This document shows, one piece after another, positions 17,286 through 25,991 of a DNA stretch of 64,000 nucleotides (within the stretch, counting starts at the first letter, position 1; each line of letters begins with the position of its first letter). Under the pieces are notes generated by a model. That model saw only the letters and a list, made by a program, of their open reading frames with translations. It had not been told where the DNA came from and searched no databases. The translations under genes were made by a program, and so were the position numbers. Origin of the DNA: Archangium sp. (GTDB lineage: Bacteria > Myxococcota > Myxococcia > Myxococcales > Myxococcaceae); NCBI GenBank assembly GCA_022843845.1, contig JALHMW010000005.1, positions 165,486 to 229,485 of the forward strand, read 5' to 3'.

Positions 17286-17302
17286 ACTGAACACCCTATC
17301 AG
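17286..17302 (-). promoter_or_regulatory. Candidate LexA (SOS) box upstream of recN
   Basis: Minus strand reads CTGATAGGGTGTTCAGT, 15 bases before the recN start codon. The M. xanthus LexA site, as I remember it, is CTRHAMRYBYGTTCAGS; 14 of 17 positions agree, including the invariant GTTCAG half. A perfect GTCAG-C-CTGAC dyad (17303-17313) adjoins it. recN is a classic SOS gene. The consensus is recalled, not looked up. Confidence 0.45.
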
Positions 17303-17367
17303 GTCAGGCTGACACGAACGAGTCTGCGGGAGACACGTCCTTTGAATTCAAGAACTTGCGAAGCTGC

Positions 17368-18513
17368 TCAGCGGGCGGCGGTCTTGGGCGCGGACAGCAC
17401 CATGTCGGCTTTGTCGCCCGAGACGAGCTCACGCATCGAGTACGTGAGCACGCAGGACGACGCCTTCGACTTGACGTCCATCACCATGCAGGCGCCGACG
17501 ACCTCGCGCGGGAAGGCGTCGTCGTTGTCCTGCGGGTTGAAGTGGCGATGAATCGGGGCGGTGTCGCCCGAGCGGAAGAACGTGAAGGTGTTCCCCACCT
17601 TGACGCCGTCGTCGGCGCCCTTGTCGAGGAGGACCAGGAACGACTCGGTCTGGTGGTGGGTGTAGCGCTTGGCGCCGACGAGGAGGGTCGCGCCCTTGAC
17701 CTCGCGATCGTTGGCGCGAGGCGCGACGGTGCGGACGACGGACTCGCCGGCAGGGCTGACCGAGTCGCCGCGGTGAACCTCATCGAGGCTCCGGGTGATG
17801 GCGATGGTGGCGACGTTCTTCTTGGCGTCGAGGGCGATCACCTTTCCCTCGGCGACGACGCGGGTCATGTAGCCGAGCAGATCCTTGGTGCCGGGATGAA
17901 ACACCTCGCCGCCGTCGCGGTAGATCACCGTGGTATCGCCGACCTTGAGGCTCTTCTTGTTCGAGGTGTCGACGTACACGGAGAAGGGAATCACGAGCAT
18001 CTCGTTCTCGGCAAAGGAGCCGATGATGCGGGCGTTCTGCTCGAGCTCCTTCGTGGTGATGAACGCGATGATGGGCGCGGTGATGGAGTTCTTCGGCCGA
18101 AAGCCGATCTGCCCAGTCTTCGTCACGCCCTCGCCTTCGTCGAACAGCTGGCCCTCTTCGATGTCGGGGAGCGCGGTGCCGACCTCGACCTGGGTGGGTT
18201 GCTCATCGGCGCCATAGAAGCGCACCATGTTGCCCGGGTAGATCCAGTGCGGGTTGGCGATGTCGGGGTTGTACGACCAGACCTTCGGCCAGTACCAGGG
18301 ACTGCCGAGGAACTTCCGGGACAGATCCCACAACGTGTCACCCCGCTCGACGGTGTGAGACGCGTTGGGGGCGTCACCGCTCGCGGCGCCTGAAGGAGCG
18401 CCGGGGCTCACGGTCGCGGCCCCCTCCATGTTGGCGGCGCCCTCCTCTTCCTCTTGCGCGAAGGCAGTGGTGGCCAGCGAGATGGAGGCGACGGCGATGA
18501 TCAGATGACGCAT
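17368..18513 (-). CDS. Secreted LysM-domain protein
   Basis: 381 residues with signal peptide ending in TTAFAQ. After a short acidic/Ala-rich linker, residues about 50-100 are one LysM domain (HTVERGDTLWDLSRKFLG, then WPKVWSYNPDIANPHWIYPG), a peptidoglycan-binding fold. The rest (about 130-370) is beta-rich with two similar halves (SLKVGDTTVIYRDGGEV and DDGVKVGNTFTFFRSGD), resembling repeats in cell-wall-associated proteins; no enzyme motif. Follows the CpoB-like lipoprotein by 4 bases, so the two are probably one operon serving the envelope. This LysM layout recurs in myxobacteria, as far as I recall, without a known function. Confidence 0.84.
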   Translation of the reverse strand: MRHLIIAVASISLATTAFAQEEEEGAANMEGAATVSPGAPSGAASGDAPNASHTVERGDTLWDLSRKFLGSPWYWPKVWSYNPDIANPHWIYPGNMVRFYGADEQPTQVEVGTALPDIEEGQLFDEGEGVTKTGQIGFRPKNSITAPIIAFITTKELEQNARIIGSFAENEMLVIPFSVYVDTSNKKSLKVGDTTVIYRDGGEVFHPGTKDLLGYMTRVVAEGKVIALDAKKNVATIAITRSLDEVHRGDSVSPAGESVVRTVAPRANDREVKGATLLVGAKRYTHHQTESFLVLLDKGADDGVKVGNTFTFFRSGDTAPIHRHFNPQDNDDAFPREVVGACMVMDVKSKASSCVLTYSMRELVSGDKADMVLSAPKTAAR

Positions 18514-18517
18514 GGGT

Positions 18518-19360
18518 TCATTCCTTCTGTGATGCGGAGGCGAGGCGAGACTGGGCGAGCGTGGCGGCCTGCGTGCCCGGATAGGTGGCGACGATCTTCT
18601 CCCAGGTCGCGCGCGCGTCGGCCTGGCGGTTGAGGCGGGAGCGACAGTCGGCGAGCTTCATCATCGAGTCGAGGGTCGCATCTCCGGCGGGGTACTGACG
18701 AATGGCCTGCTCGAGCAGCGTCTCGGCGTCCTTGAACTCGCGCGCCGCCATCAGCCCCACCGCTGCGTAATAGAGCGCGTTGTCGGCGCGCGGGTGTTTG
18801 GGCCACTCGCGGGCGAACTGCTGGAGCTGCGCGATGCCGCCCTCGGGGTTGCCGGTCTTGAGCGCGTCGACGCCGAGAAGGTACTGCTGCTCGAGGAAGG
18901 CGTTCTCGGTCGCGTCGGGTGCGTCAGCCGGAAGCTCGACCGCGGGGGCGAGCTCGTCGACGATCGCGACGGGAGGCTCGACGACCTCGACCTCGGTGGA
19001 CAACCTCGGCGCCGATTCCTTCTTCGGCTTCATTTTCACGACGGTGAGCGCGGGCACGTCGTCACGGGAGGCTGTTGGCGCTGCGCTCGTCGACCCGCTC
19101 GCGGACGAAGGCGCGGTCTTCGGGCTCGCGGCGGCGGGCCGTGGCGCGGGGCGGGCTCCCTTGAGATCAGCCTCCATCGCCTCGAGGCGCGACTCGATGC
19201 GCGCGTTCTCGGCGCGGAGCGCGCGCACCGACGCCAGCAGCTCGGCGTGCTCGGCGCGAGAGACCTGATCGGTCGCGCACGCGCAGAGCGCGGCGGACAG
19301 AATGGCGAGGAGAAGTCGAATGGCCTTCAAAGTGTACGGACCGCGCTCGACGAGGGTCAA
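18518..19360 (-). CDS. CpoB/YbgF-like lipoprotein with coiled coil and TPRs
   Basis: Up to 280 residues. The start is uncertain: TTG at 19360 or TTG at 19330; neither has a good ribosome binding site and a promoter-like TTGACC-N18-TACACT spans them. The signal peptide is LLLAILSAALCAC with the lipid-modified Cys in CAC. Residues about 35-70 form a heptad coiled coil (ALRAENARIESRLEAME), a Pro/Ala/Ser linker follows, and residues about 160-275 are three TPRs (YLLGVDALKTGNPEGGIAQL, GDATLDSMMKLADCRSRL). This coiled-coil plus TPR layout matches YbgF/CpoB, which couples Tol-Pal constriction to peptidoglycan synthesis, but no tol or pal gene is present here. Confidence 0.75.
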   Translation of the reverse strand: MTLVERGPYTLKAIRLLLAILSAALCACATDQVSRAEHAELLASVRALRAENARIESRLEAMEADLKGARPAPRPAAASPKTAPSSASGSTSAAPTASRDDVPALTVVKMKPKKESAPRLSTEVEVVEPPVAIVDELAPAVELPADAPDATENAFLEQQYLLGVDALKTGNPEGGIAQLQQFAREWPKHPRADNALYYAAVGLMAAREFKDAETLLEQAIRQYPAGDATLDSMMKLADCRSRLNRQADARATWEKIVATYPGTQAATLAQSRLASASQKE

Positions 19361-19381
19361 GAAATCGCCCCGGCTGACCTG

Positions 19382-20137
19382 CTACAGCGATGTCTCACGC
19401 ACACACTGGATCAGCGAGAGTTGCCGCCCCGTGCGCCCGTCTTCACGCCGATACGAGAAGAAGCGGGCGTCGCAGCGGGTGCAGTGTGGCAAGACGTCCA
19501 CGTGGCTCTCCGGCACGCCGGCGCGCGCGAGCGAGCGACCCACCGCCCACGAGAGATCGAGGTGCACCTTCGGCTTGCCGGCCTGGGGCCTCACCACGCC
19601 TTCTCCGAACACGGCGGCGAACCTCGCGGGCAGCTCGCCGTCGACCTCGAAGCAGCACGCCTGAATCGCGGGCCCGAGCGCGACGTGAAGCTGCGAGGCA
19701 TCTGCGCCGTGCTCGACCAGCCGCTCGATGGCGCGCAGCACGATCTCTCCAAGCACCCCACGCCAGCCCGCGTGCACCGCGGCCACCTGCCCCGTCTTCG
19801 GGTCTTCGATCAGAATCGGAAGACAGTCGGCCGTCTTCACGCCGACGAGCAGGCCTCCATGACGGGTGAAGACGGCGTCGGCCTCGCCGAGCACGCCCTG
19901 CCCTGCTGCCGTCGCCTCGAGCACGGTGGTGCCATGCACCTGGTGAACGGTGACGAGCTGAGACGGCGTTGCCCGGAACTCGGCGGACAGCCGCTCGAGG
20001 TTCTTCGCGACCGCAGACGGCTCGTCGCCGACGGTGAGGGCAGTGTTGAGCGACGCGAACGGAGAGAGAGAGACGCCTCCCGCGCGGGTCGGGAACGCGT
20101 GCGGCGACGTGATCAGCTTCGAACGGATCAGCTCCAA
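19382..20137 (-). CDS. pgeF: PgeF/YfiH-family multicopper-oxidase-like (laccase-domain) protein
   Basis: 251 residues from a TTG start. The family fingerprint is complete: FPTRAGGVS near the N-terminus, VHQVHG (about 63-68), VKTADCLPIL (about 99-108), AAVHAGWRG (about 118-126) and GPAIQACCFEVD (about 155-166), which supply the His/Cys metal site. The family includes E. coli PgeF, which removes misincorporated amino acids such as L-Ser from muropeptide precursors, and purine nucleoside phosphorylase homologues (FAMIN type). Precedes the CpoB-like gene by about 20 bases. The exact reaction in this organism is not shown by the sequence. Confidence 0.93.
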   Translation of the reverse strand: MELIRSKLITSPHAFPTRAGGVSLSPFASLNTALTVGDEPSAVAKNLERLSAEFRATPSQLVTVHQVHGTTVLEATAAGQGVLGEADAVFTRHGGLLVGVKTADCLPILIEDPKTGQVAAVHAGWRGVLGEIVLRAIERLVEHGADASQLHVALGPAIQACCFEVDGELPARFAAVFGEGVVRPQAGKPKVHLDLSWAVGRSLARAGVPESHVDVLPHCTRCDARFFSYRREDGRTGRQLSLIQCVRETSL

Positions 20138-20257
20138 GGCGACGCACGGTATCCCACCTGCGGGCGGGTCTCATCTTGACGGCACGCACGAGAAGCGAGA
20201 CAGCGAGCGGGTGAGAGTGAGCGCATTCACTCAGACGGCACTGGGGAGGCCGACCGC

Positions 20258-22192
20258 GTGAGGTCGATCGGACGAAAACTGTTCGCGGCGATCGCGCTCC
20301 CGACGGCGTTGGTGGCGCTGCTGGGCGTCGGGCTCGTCTGGCGGCAGACCGATCTCGCGGTGCGCGACGAGAGCCGGCGTCAGGCGCTCGGCCTCGCGGA
20401 GTTCATCGCCACCAGCTTCGGCACGGTCGAGCGCACGCCTCCAGGCACCACCGCCCGCGTCGCGCATCGCAGCGTCACCGCGATCGTGCGCAGCGACTGG
20501 TCGGGACTGAAGGTCGCGAGCGACATTCGCATCATCGACGGTGCGGGCACGGTGATGTGGTCGCGGCGCATCGAAGAAGAAGACAAGGCCTTCGCGGACG
20601 CCGAGCGCGTCAAGCTGGTGAAGGAGGGCCAGGCCGTGTTCGCGACGCCGTCGTTCCTCTGGCCGTGGGGGCGAGGTGGAGGCGGAGAGGTGCTCTACCC
20701 GCTGGGCGGCGTCTCGTGCGGAGGCTGTCACACGGGCGAGCTCACGCTGCGCACCGGCGTGTTGCAGCTCACGGTCGAGGAGCCGTCGCTGCGTCGGCAG
20801 GTCTCCGAGGTGTTCTCGAGCGCGATGTGGAGCGTCGTCGTCTTCACCGTCGTGCTCGCCGCGGCGGTGGCGCTCTCGTTGCGGCTGCTGCTCACCCAGA
20901 AGCTCAAGCGCCTGGCGAAGGTGATGCGCCGCGCCGAAGGCGGCGAGCTGGCGGTGCGGGCTCCAGACCTTGGCGCCGACGAGATCGGCTCGCTGGCGAA
21001 GTCCTTCAACTCGATGTTGGGCAAGCTGACCGAGCTCAAGGTGACCGAGATCGACACCCAGCGCGATCTCGATCACGCGCGCGAGGAGCTGCAGCTCAAG
21101 ACGCGCCTCGCGATGCGCGTGGACGAGCTCGAGGTGCTCTTCGAGATCGCCCGCACCATCGCCTCGACGCTCGACTTGAACGAGGTGCTCTCGCGCATCG
21201 CGTCGCTGCTCCCCACGAGGCTGAAGGTCGATCGCTCGTCGGTGATGCTGCTCAATCAGGACGGCAAGCTCGAGGTGCTCAAGGCGTTCCCGCCGAACGA
21301 GGGCAGCGAGGGGCTGCAGTTCGAGGTGGGCGAGGGCATCGCCGGCCACGCGGCGAGCACGCGCAAGTCGGTCTACGTGGCCGATCTCGAGGTGGAGCAG
21401 CGCTTCAAGCTCCTCAACACGGCGCCCAAGCGCGGCTGCCTGCTCTCGATCCCCATGCTCCAGGGCTCGGAGCTGCTCGGCGTGCTGAACTTCGAGCGGC
21501 GCGAGAAGGCGAACTTCGATCGCGAAGAGATCGAGTACTTCACCGCCGTCGCCGATCAGGTGAGCATCGCGGTGCAGAACGCGCGGCTGCACGAGCAGAC
21601 CGTCGCGCTGTCGATCACCGACCCGCTCACGGGCATTCCGAACCGCCGGCACCTCTTCCAGCAGCTCGAGGCCGAGGTGAACCGCGCGCGGCGCTACGGG
21701 ACGCCGATCTCGCTGGTGATGATCGACATCGATCACTTCAAGCACCTCAACGACTCGGCGGGACACCGGGCGGGCGACGTCGCGCTCAAGCAGGTGACGA
21801 CGGCGCTGCGGCAGGTCGTCCGCAAGGTCGACACGCTCGCGCGCTACGGCGGCGAGGAGTTCGTCGTGCTGCTGCCCCAGGTGGACCGCGAGGAGGCGCT
21901 CGAGGTCGCCGAGAAGCTGCGCCGCGTGGTGGAGGAGACGACGTTCGAGCACGGCGCGGTGCAGCCGGGAGGTCGAGTCACGATCTCCGTGGGCGTCGCC
22001 ACGCTCCCGACCGACGCGACCGAGCAGGCGCGGCTCGTCGACGCGGCCGACTCGGCGCTCTACGCGAGCAAACGCGGCGGCAGAAACCGGGTCACCGGCT
22101 TCGCGCCGGGTATGGAGCAGCACCCCGGCCGCGAGCGCGGGCCGTTCGCGCAGCGCAAACGCACCGGTGAGATTCCTGCCGTGAAGGCCTGA
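20258..22192 (+). CDS. Diguanylate cyclase with periplasmic haem-c sensor (TM-CxxCH-TM-HAMP-GAF-GGDEF)
   Basis: 644 residues; GTG start eight bases after GGGGAGG. Layout: TM1 (about 7-25), periplasmic domain (26-185) with one covalent haem motif CGGCH at residues 154-158, TM2 (about 190-212), HAMP (about 213-265), a coiled linker, GAF (about 290-430) and GGDEF (about 450-615). The active site is YGGEEF, so catalysis is expected, and an inhibitory RxxD site is present as RKVD five residues earlier. The enzyme should make cyclic-di-GMP in response to redox state, NO, CO or O2 at the haem. A basic tail follows. Divergent from pgeF; no operon partner. Confidence 0.93.
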   Translation: MRSIGRKLFAAIALPTALVALLGVGLVWRQTDLAVRDESRRQALGLAEFIATSFGTVERTPPGTTARVAHRSVTAIVRSDWSGLKVASDIRIIDGAGTVMWSRRIEEEDKAFADAERVKLVKEGQAVFATPSFLWPWGRGGGGEVLYPLGGVSCGGCHTGELTLRTGVLQLTVEEPSLRRQVSEVFSSAMWSVVVFTVVLAAAVALSLRLLLTQKLKRLAKVMRRAEGGELAVRAPDLGADEIGSLAKSFNSMLGKLTELKVTEIDTQRDLDHAREELQLKTRLAMRVDELEVLFEIARTIASTLDLNEVLSRIASLLPTRLKVDRSSVMLLNQDGKLEVLKAFPPNEGSEGLQFEVGEGIAGHAASTRKSVYVADLEVEQRFKLLNTAPKRGCLLSIPMLQGSELLGVLNFERREKANFDREEIEYFTAVADQVSIAVQNARLHEQTVALSITDPLTGIPNRRHLFQQLEAEVNRARRYGTPISLVMIDIDHFKHLNDSAGHRAGDVALKQVTTALRQVVRKVDTLARYGGEEFVVLLPQVDREEALEVAEKLRRVVEETTFEHGAVQPGGRVTISVGVATLPTDATEQARLVDAADSALYASKRGGRNRVTGFAPGMEQHPGRERGPFAQRKRTGEIPAVKA

Positions 22193-22428
22193 GCGAACGC
22201 GGGAGCGTCGTCACACCTCGAGTGCAGTCGGTGAGCTCCTCGTGGCAACCGTTCTCACCACCGGCGGAAGTGCGCACCAATCGTTCACTCCAGGCAGTGC
22301 TGAGCCCCCCACGACGAGGCCGAGACCGCCCCACTCGCGAATGTCGTCTGGAGCCGCAGCCGACACGGAAAGCGGCTGTCACCACCGGCGCGGAAACCGC
22401 ACCTCTCGTGACACTCGTTGCGGCGCCC

Positions 22429-22860
22429 TCACTGCACGCCGAGGCGCTCGGCAGGCGTCGACGGCTGGTACACGTCGTCTGGCTCGAGGCCGAGGCGGCG
22501 CAGCGTCTCGAAGTCGGGCAGGCCGGTGTCGGGGAGCGTCTGCGCCTTCTGAAACACGCGCAGCGCTTCCTGCGTCTGCGTGTCGAACTTGCCCGTCACT
22601 TCGATCGCCTCGACCTTCTTGTCCTGAAGCGCCTTCTGCATCACCTTGAGGCCGTCGGGCTTGAACATCGCCTTCGTCGTCGCCGAGGTGCTCATCTCGT
22701 CGCGCACGGCGGCGGGCTTCTTCGGCTCACCCTCCTTCGGCTCACCGTTCTTCGGCGCAGCGCTCTTCGCCTCAGGGTCCTTCTTCGCGACGGCCGCGGT
22801 CTTCGTGGCGTGCGCGCAGCCGACGAGACACGCGAGGCTCAGGAGCACCACGCGCTTCAC
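22429..22860 (-). CDS. Peptidoglycan-binding-domain lipoprotein
   Basis: 143 residues, GTG start overlapping the stop of the DUF748-like gene (GTGA). Lipobox CLVGC (Cys about residue 15), then a Lys/Ala/Pro linker (20-52) and one PG_binding_1 domain (about 68-127): GLKVMQKALQDKKVEAIEVTGKFDTQTQEALRVFQ with PDTGLPDFETLRRLG. Anchored in the outer membrane and able to touch the cell wall. Likely works with the neighbouring DUF748 envelope protein. Confidence 0.85.
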   Translation of the reverse strand: MKRVVLLSLACLVGCAHATKTAAVAKKDPEAKSAAPKNGEPKEGEPKKPAAVRDEMSTSATTKAMFKPDGLKVMQKALQDKKVEAIEVTGKFDTQTQEALRVFQKAQTLPDTGLPDFETLRRLGLEPDDVYQPSTPAERLGVQ

Positions 22861-24113
22861 TTGCCACCTCCGGTCGGCTGCGCTTTCGGCGCCGACTCGT
22901 CCTTGTCGAGCGCCTTGCCGAGCTGCGGGAGCGCGCCCTCTTTTGTCGGCGACGTGGCCCTCGGCAGATCGGCGAAGCCGAAGTCGAGCGCCTGCACGAA
23001 GGCGTTGCGGATCACCCCGAGGATGGTCGGCCAGATCTGCGCGTCGACCCTCTCGATGGTGCCTCGCAGCGGCAGCACGGTCGCGATCGCCTCGCGGCCC
23101 TCGACCCGATCCGAGAGCACCTTCACCGCGAGCGTCGCGATGGTGGCCTTCAGCTCGTCGGTCAGCTTGCCGGTCGCAGCGTCGACCTCGATGTTGCGCG
23201 CGATCACCTTCACGTCTCCGTTGAGCTTGCCCTCGGCCGAGTTGAAGTTGACGAAGACGTTCAAGTCGCCCTTCACCGCGAGACCCGCCTTGGCCTTCGT
23301 CCAGGAGTAGAGCGACTCGAGCCGCAGCCCGTCGAGCTGCGCCTGGCCGGTGAAGGCCGGCTTTTCGGCGTGCAGGTTCGCGGTCGCGAGCACCTTGAGC
23401 ACGCCCGTCTTCGCCACCAGCGCGCGCATCGTGAGCATCAGCGGGACGTCTTCATCGAGCGACTTGCGGGTGACGAGGTTGTCGACCACCAGCTGCACCT
23501 CGCTCACCCAGAACTGCGGGAGCGCGCCATCGGTCGCGTCGGTCAACAGGAACTCGCAGTCCTTCAGTTCGATGCGATCGACCCGGAGCGGGATGACCTT
23601 CTCGAGGATCGCGCCGAAGTTGAACTCGTTCTTCTTGATCTCCTCGACGCCCTTGCGCGCGGCCTCCTCCAGCTGCGGCGTCACCTTGCTGACGCCGAAG
23701 GTGATGACGAACTTCGCGCGCTCCAGCGACGCAGAGGCGACGACCTGCCCGCGCAGCAGCTTGCGCCAGCGCAGCCGCGCCTCGAGGTGTGGCACCCGAA
23801 CGATCGGCTCGATGCCCTTCGCGTCGTCTTGAACGACCACCAGGTTCGGCACCGTCATCGAGAGGGGAATGATCGACACCTGCACGGGGTCGAAGGTCGC
23901 CTCGTAGCCGTCGACGTCGGCGAGCGCGCGGTGGAGCAGCGCCGTGGCGACCGGGTTGAGCGCGATTCGCACACCCACCACCACGAGCGTCACCGCGAGC
24001 AGCACCCACAGCCAGCGCTGCCGATACCACCGGAGCCCCGGAGGCGGGTGCAGCGCGGCTTCGTGCGCGGCCGCGATGCCGTACTCCACGGGCCTTTCCG
24101 CTTCGGCGATCAC
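22857..24113 (-). CDS. DUF748/AsmA-like envelope protein
   Basis: 418 residues from a GTG. One N-terminal membrane anchor (about 31-52, WLWVLLAVTLVVVGVRIAL) followed by a long beta-rich periplasmic domain: YEATFDPVQVSIIPLSMTVPNLVV and HLEARLRWRKLLRGQVVAS are characteristic of DUF748, a relative of AsmA/TamB lipid-transport-like proteins. A Lys/Glu/Ala tail ends the protein. Coupled to the peptidoglycan-binding lipoprotein gene. AsmA-like proteins are thought to bridge the periplasm for phospholipids; for this family the function is inferred only. Confidence 0.82.
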   Translation of the reverse strand: MIAEAERPVEYGIAAAHEAALHPPPGLRWYRQRWLWVLLAVTLVVVGVRIALNPVATALLHRALADVDGYEATFDPVQVSIIPLSMTVPNLVVVQDDAKGIEPIVRVPHLEARLRWRKLLRGQVVASASLERAKFVITFGVSKVTPQLEEAARKGVEEIKKNEFNFGAILEKVIPLRVDRIELKDCEFLLTDATDGALPQFWVSEVQLVVDNLVTRKSLDEDVPLMLTMRALVAKTGVLKVLATANLHAEKPAFTGQAQLDGLRLESLYSWTKAKAGLAVKGDLNVFVNFNSAEGKLNGDVKVIARNIEVDAATGKLTDELKATIATLAVKVLSDRVEGREAIATVLPLRGTIERVDAQIWPTILGVIRNAFVQALDFGFADLPRATSPTKEGALPQLGKALDKDESAPKAQPTGGGK

Positions 24114-24180
24114 GAGAGCCTCGCGCGTTCGTGAAGCGCAGCTTCGGACGACGCGGCGAGGTCGGGCTCCGCTTCGGCGA

Positions 24181-24549
24181 TCACGTCAGCCTCGGGAGTC
24201 GCACGCGGCCGTTGAGCCTGGCGACGGCGCCACGGGCGGCCTCTGCGACGAGGAGCACCGCGATCGCGGCCCCCACCTGCCGCGCCACGGCCGACCACCG
24301 TGCGCGCTGCGCCCGCTGCCGACGCGCTCGAACCGCCATGCCCACCCCGGTGCCCAGGGCCAGCAACACGCCGCTGGCGAGAAGCGCTGGCCCGGCCCCG
24401 CGAGCCGCGACGGCGATCGTGTGCTCCACGGCCGCGACCGGCGCGGTCAACGCGTGGCGCTTTCGGTCGAGCGCCTCGAGCGCGACGAAGAGCCGCTCCC
24501 GAACCGCGGTCGCGCGCTCGACCAACGCGTCCGCGCTGTCAGGCGTCAT
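24181..24549 (-). CDS. Small membrane protein (DUF3618-like layout)
   Basis: 122 residues. An N-terminal helical stretch (DALVERATAVRERLFVALEAL) leads to two hydrophobic segments (about 52-72, GPALLASGVLLALGTGVGM, and about 92-108, VGAAIAVLLVAEAARG) separated by an Arg-rich loop. Start overlaps the end of the holin-like gene (ATGA). This layout is seen in small proteins that sit beside holin-X-type genes in many bacteria. No motif gives a function. Confidence 0.65.
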   Translation of the reverse strand: MTPDSADALVERATAVRERLFVALEALDRKRHALTAPVAAVEHTIAVAARGAGPALLASGVLLALGTGVGMAVRARRQRAQRARWSAVARQVGAAIAVLLVAEAARGAVARLNGRVRLPRLT

Positions 24550-25991
24550 GCGAGGTGCTCCTTGAACTCGTTGAAGTCGTCGGTGAGGTGACGGCGGCTG
24601 CGCTCCATCGGCCGGTGCGGAAGCAACGAGTAGCCGATGGCGCCGGCGATCACCGACGCCACGAAGGCGCCACCTGCCAGGCCCAGCGCGATGGCCACCG
24701 TGCTCCCGACCGCCAGCACCAGCGCGATGGTCGACAGCGAGACGCCGGCGATCATGAAGACCAGCGCGACCCCGAAGGCGATCGCGCCGCGAGTGATGGC
24801 GCTCAGATCGTCCTTGAGCTCGCGCTTCGCCAGCGCCACCTCGAGCTGAAACAGCTCGCGCGCCTCGCTCATGGCGCGGTTGAGCAGCTCGCCGGTGCTC
24901 GACTCGACCACCATGACGGGGACCTTCTCGACCTTCGACGACGACGGTTGGTTCACCACACCGGCCTCCTCGAGAAAACTCGGAGCCCGCGTCAGTGCGC
25001 GCTCCACCCGACCAGCCAACTGCTCGAGCCGTGCCACCTCGACGAAGGGCAGCTTCGCCTCGCCGATGTCGTGAACGATCTCCTTCAACCGCGAGGCGAG
25101 CTGCGGGCCCAGCACCGTCACGGAGTCATGCCTGGCGATCGTGTCCCACAGGCGCCCGAGCTCGAGCTGCAGCTGTTGCCCCTCGTCGCTCTGCACCACG
25201 AACGCGAACCGCTCGATGAGCGTGCGGTTGATCATCGAGCGCACCTTCGTCACCACACCGGGCTCGCCGCGAATCATCAGATCCCCGGGGTAGAGGAAGA
25301 CCTCCACCCCAGGCGCCTTGAGCGTCAGCGGCGCGGCGTTGACGAACGACTCGACCGCGCCGCGCGAGAAGAAGGTCAGCACCTTCGTCGCCATCAACAT
25401 CGAGAAGGGCACCGGCGCCGCGACAGGAGGAACGCCGGCCATCACGCACGCGTCGCCAAGCACCTTCAGGGTCTGCAGGTAGTGGCCGTCACGAGGCCTC
25501 AAGGGAAGGTGCTCTTCCGTCCATCGGCGAGAGAGCGTGGCCAGCTTCACCACGGGCACGGTGAGGAGCGTGATGACGAACGCGGCGGCGTAGCCGAGCG
25601 TCAGCGGGTACCCGTTCACCATCGACCGAAGCAGGCCGACCCGCCGTGCCGCCGGCGACACCACCCGCGTCATCAGGCCCACCACGACGGGGCTCACCAC
25701 GGCCAGCGCCACCCACACCACCCGCAGCGCGCGCGAGGTGCCCAGCCCCTCGACGGGGATGAAGGCGATCACCATCGCGGCCACCTTCGGGGCGAAGGCG
25801 CCGATCACGAAGATGGGCCACAGCAGCGACAACACCATCGCGAGCGTGAGGAAAAGCCGTTGACGGCTGCCCAGCTGCCCGAAGAGCGCCGCCGTCGACC
25901 ACCCGAAGACGAGCTGCAGCAGGTCGGTGACCTTTCGGGAGAGCATTCCAAACAGCGCAGTGAGCAAGGCCATGAGGGTGCAGTCGTGCAC
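24546..25991 (-). CDS. Multi-pass membrane protein with C-terminal holin-X (Phage_holin_3_6-like) domain
   Basis: 481 residues from a GTG; an in-frame ATG at 25973 is an alternative. The N-terminal part has five or so membrane segments (about 10-160). The middle, about 180-350, is soluble (LMIRGEPGVVTKVRSMINRTLI, VVQSDEGQQLQLELG). Residues about 385-470 are an amphipathic helix and two membrane hairpins (GELLNRAMSEARELFQLEVA, then SLSTIALVLAVGSTVAIALG) typical of the actinobacterial holin-X family. That domain usually stands alone at about 130 residues, so this is a fusion. It heads a four-gene minus-strand envelope group. It is not phage: no phage genes lie near. Confidence 0.7.
   Translation of the reverse strand: MHDCTLMALLTALFGMLSRKVTDLLQLVFGWSTAALFGQLGSRQRLFLTLAMVLSLLWPIFVIGAFAPKVAAMVIAFIPVEGLGTSRALRVVWVALAVVSPVVVGLMTRVVSPAARRVGLLRSMVNGYPLTLGYAAAFVITLLTVPVVKLATLSRRWTEEHLPLRPRDGHYLQTLKVLGDACVMAGVPPVAAPVPFSMLMATKVLTFFSRGAVESFVNAAPLTLKAPGVEVFLYPGDLMIRGEPGVVTKVRSMINRTLIERFAFVVQSDEGQQLQLELGRLWDTIARHDSVTVLGPQLASRLKEIVHDIGEAKLPFVEVARLEQLAGRVERALTRAPSFLEEAGVVNQPSSSKVEKVPVMVVESSTGELLNRAMSEARELFQLEVALAKRELKDDLSAITRGAIAFGVALVFMIAGVSLSTIALVLAVGSTVAIALGLAGGAFVASVIAGAIGYSLLPHRPMERSRRHLTDDFNEFKEHLA

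Noticed and set aside
20231..22123. 630-codon minus-strand frame opposite the diguanylate cyclase
   Set aside because: His/Arg/Leu-rich antisense artefact of GC-rich third positions; the plus strand has clear HAMP-GAF-GGDEF domains.
22193..22428. Terminator or small RNA between convergent genes
   Set aside because: Only a weak five-base stem (AGCCG/CGGCT) without a T tract was found.
24546..25991. Phage remnant because of the holin-type domain
   Set aside because: No other phage gene, attachment site or base-composition change lies near.
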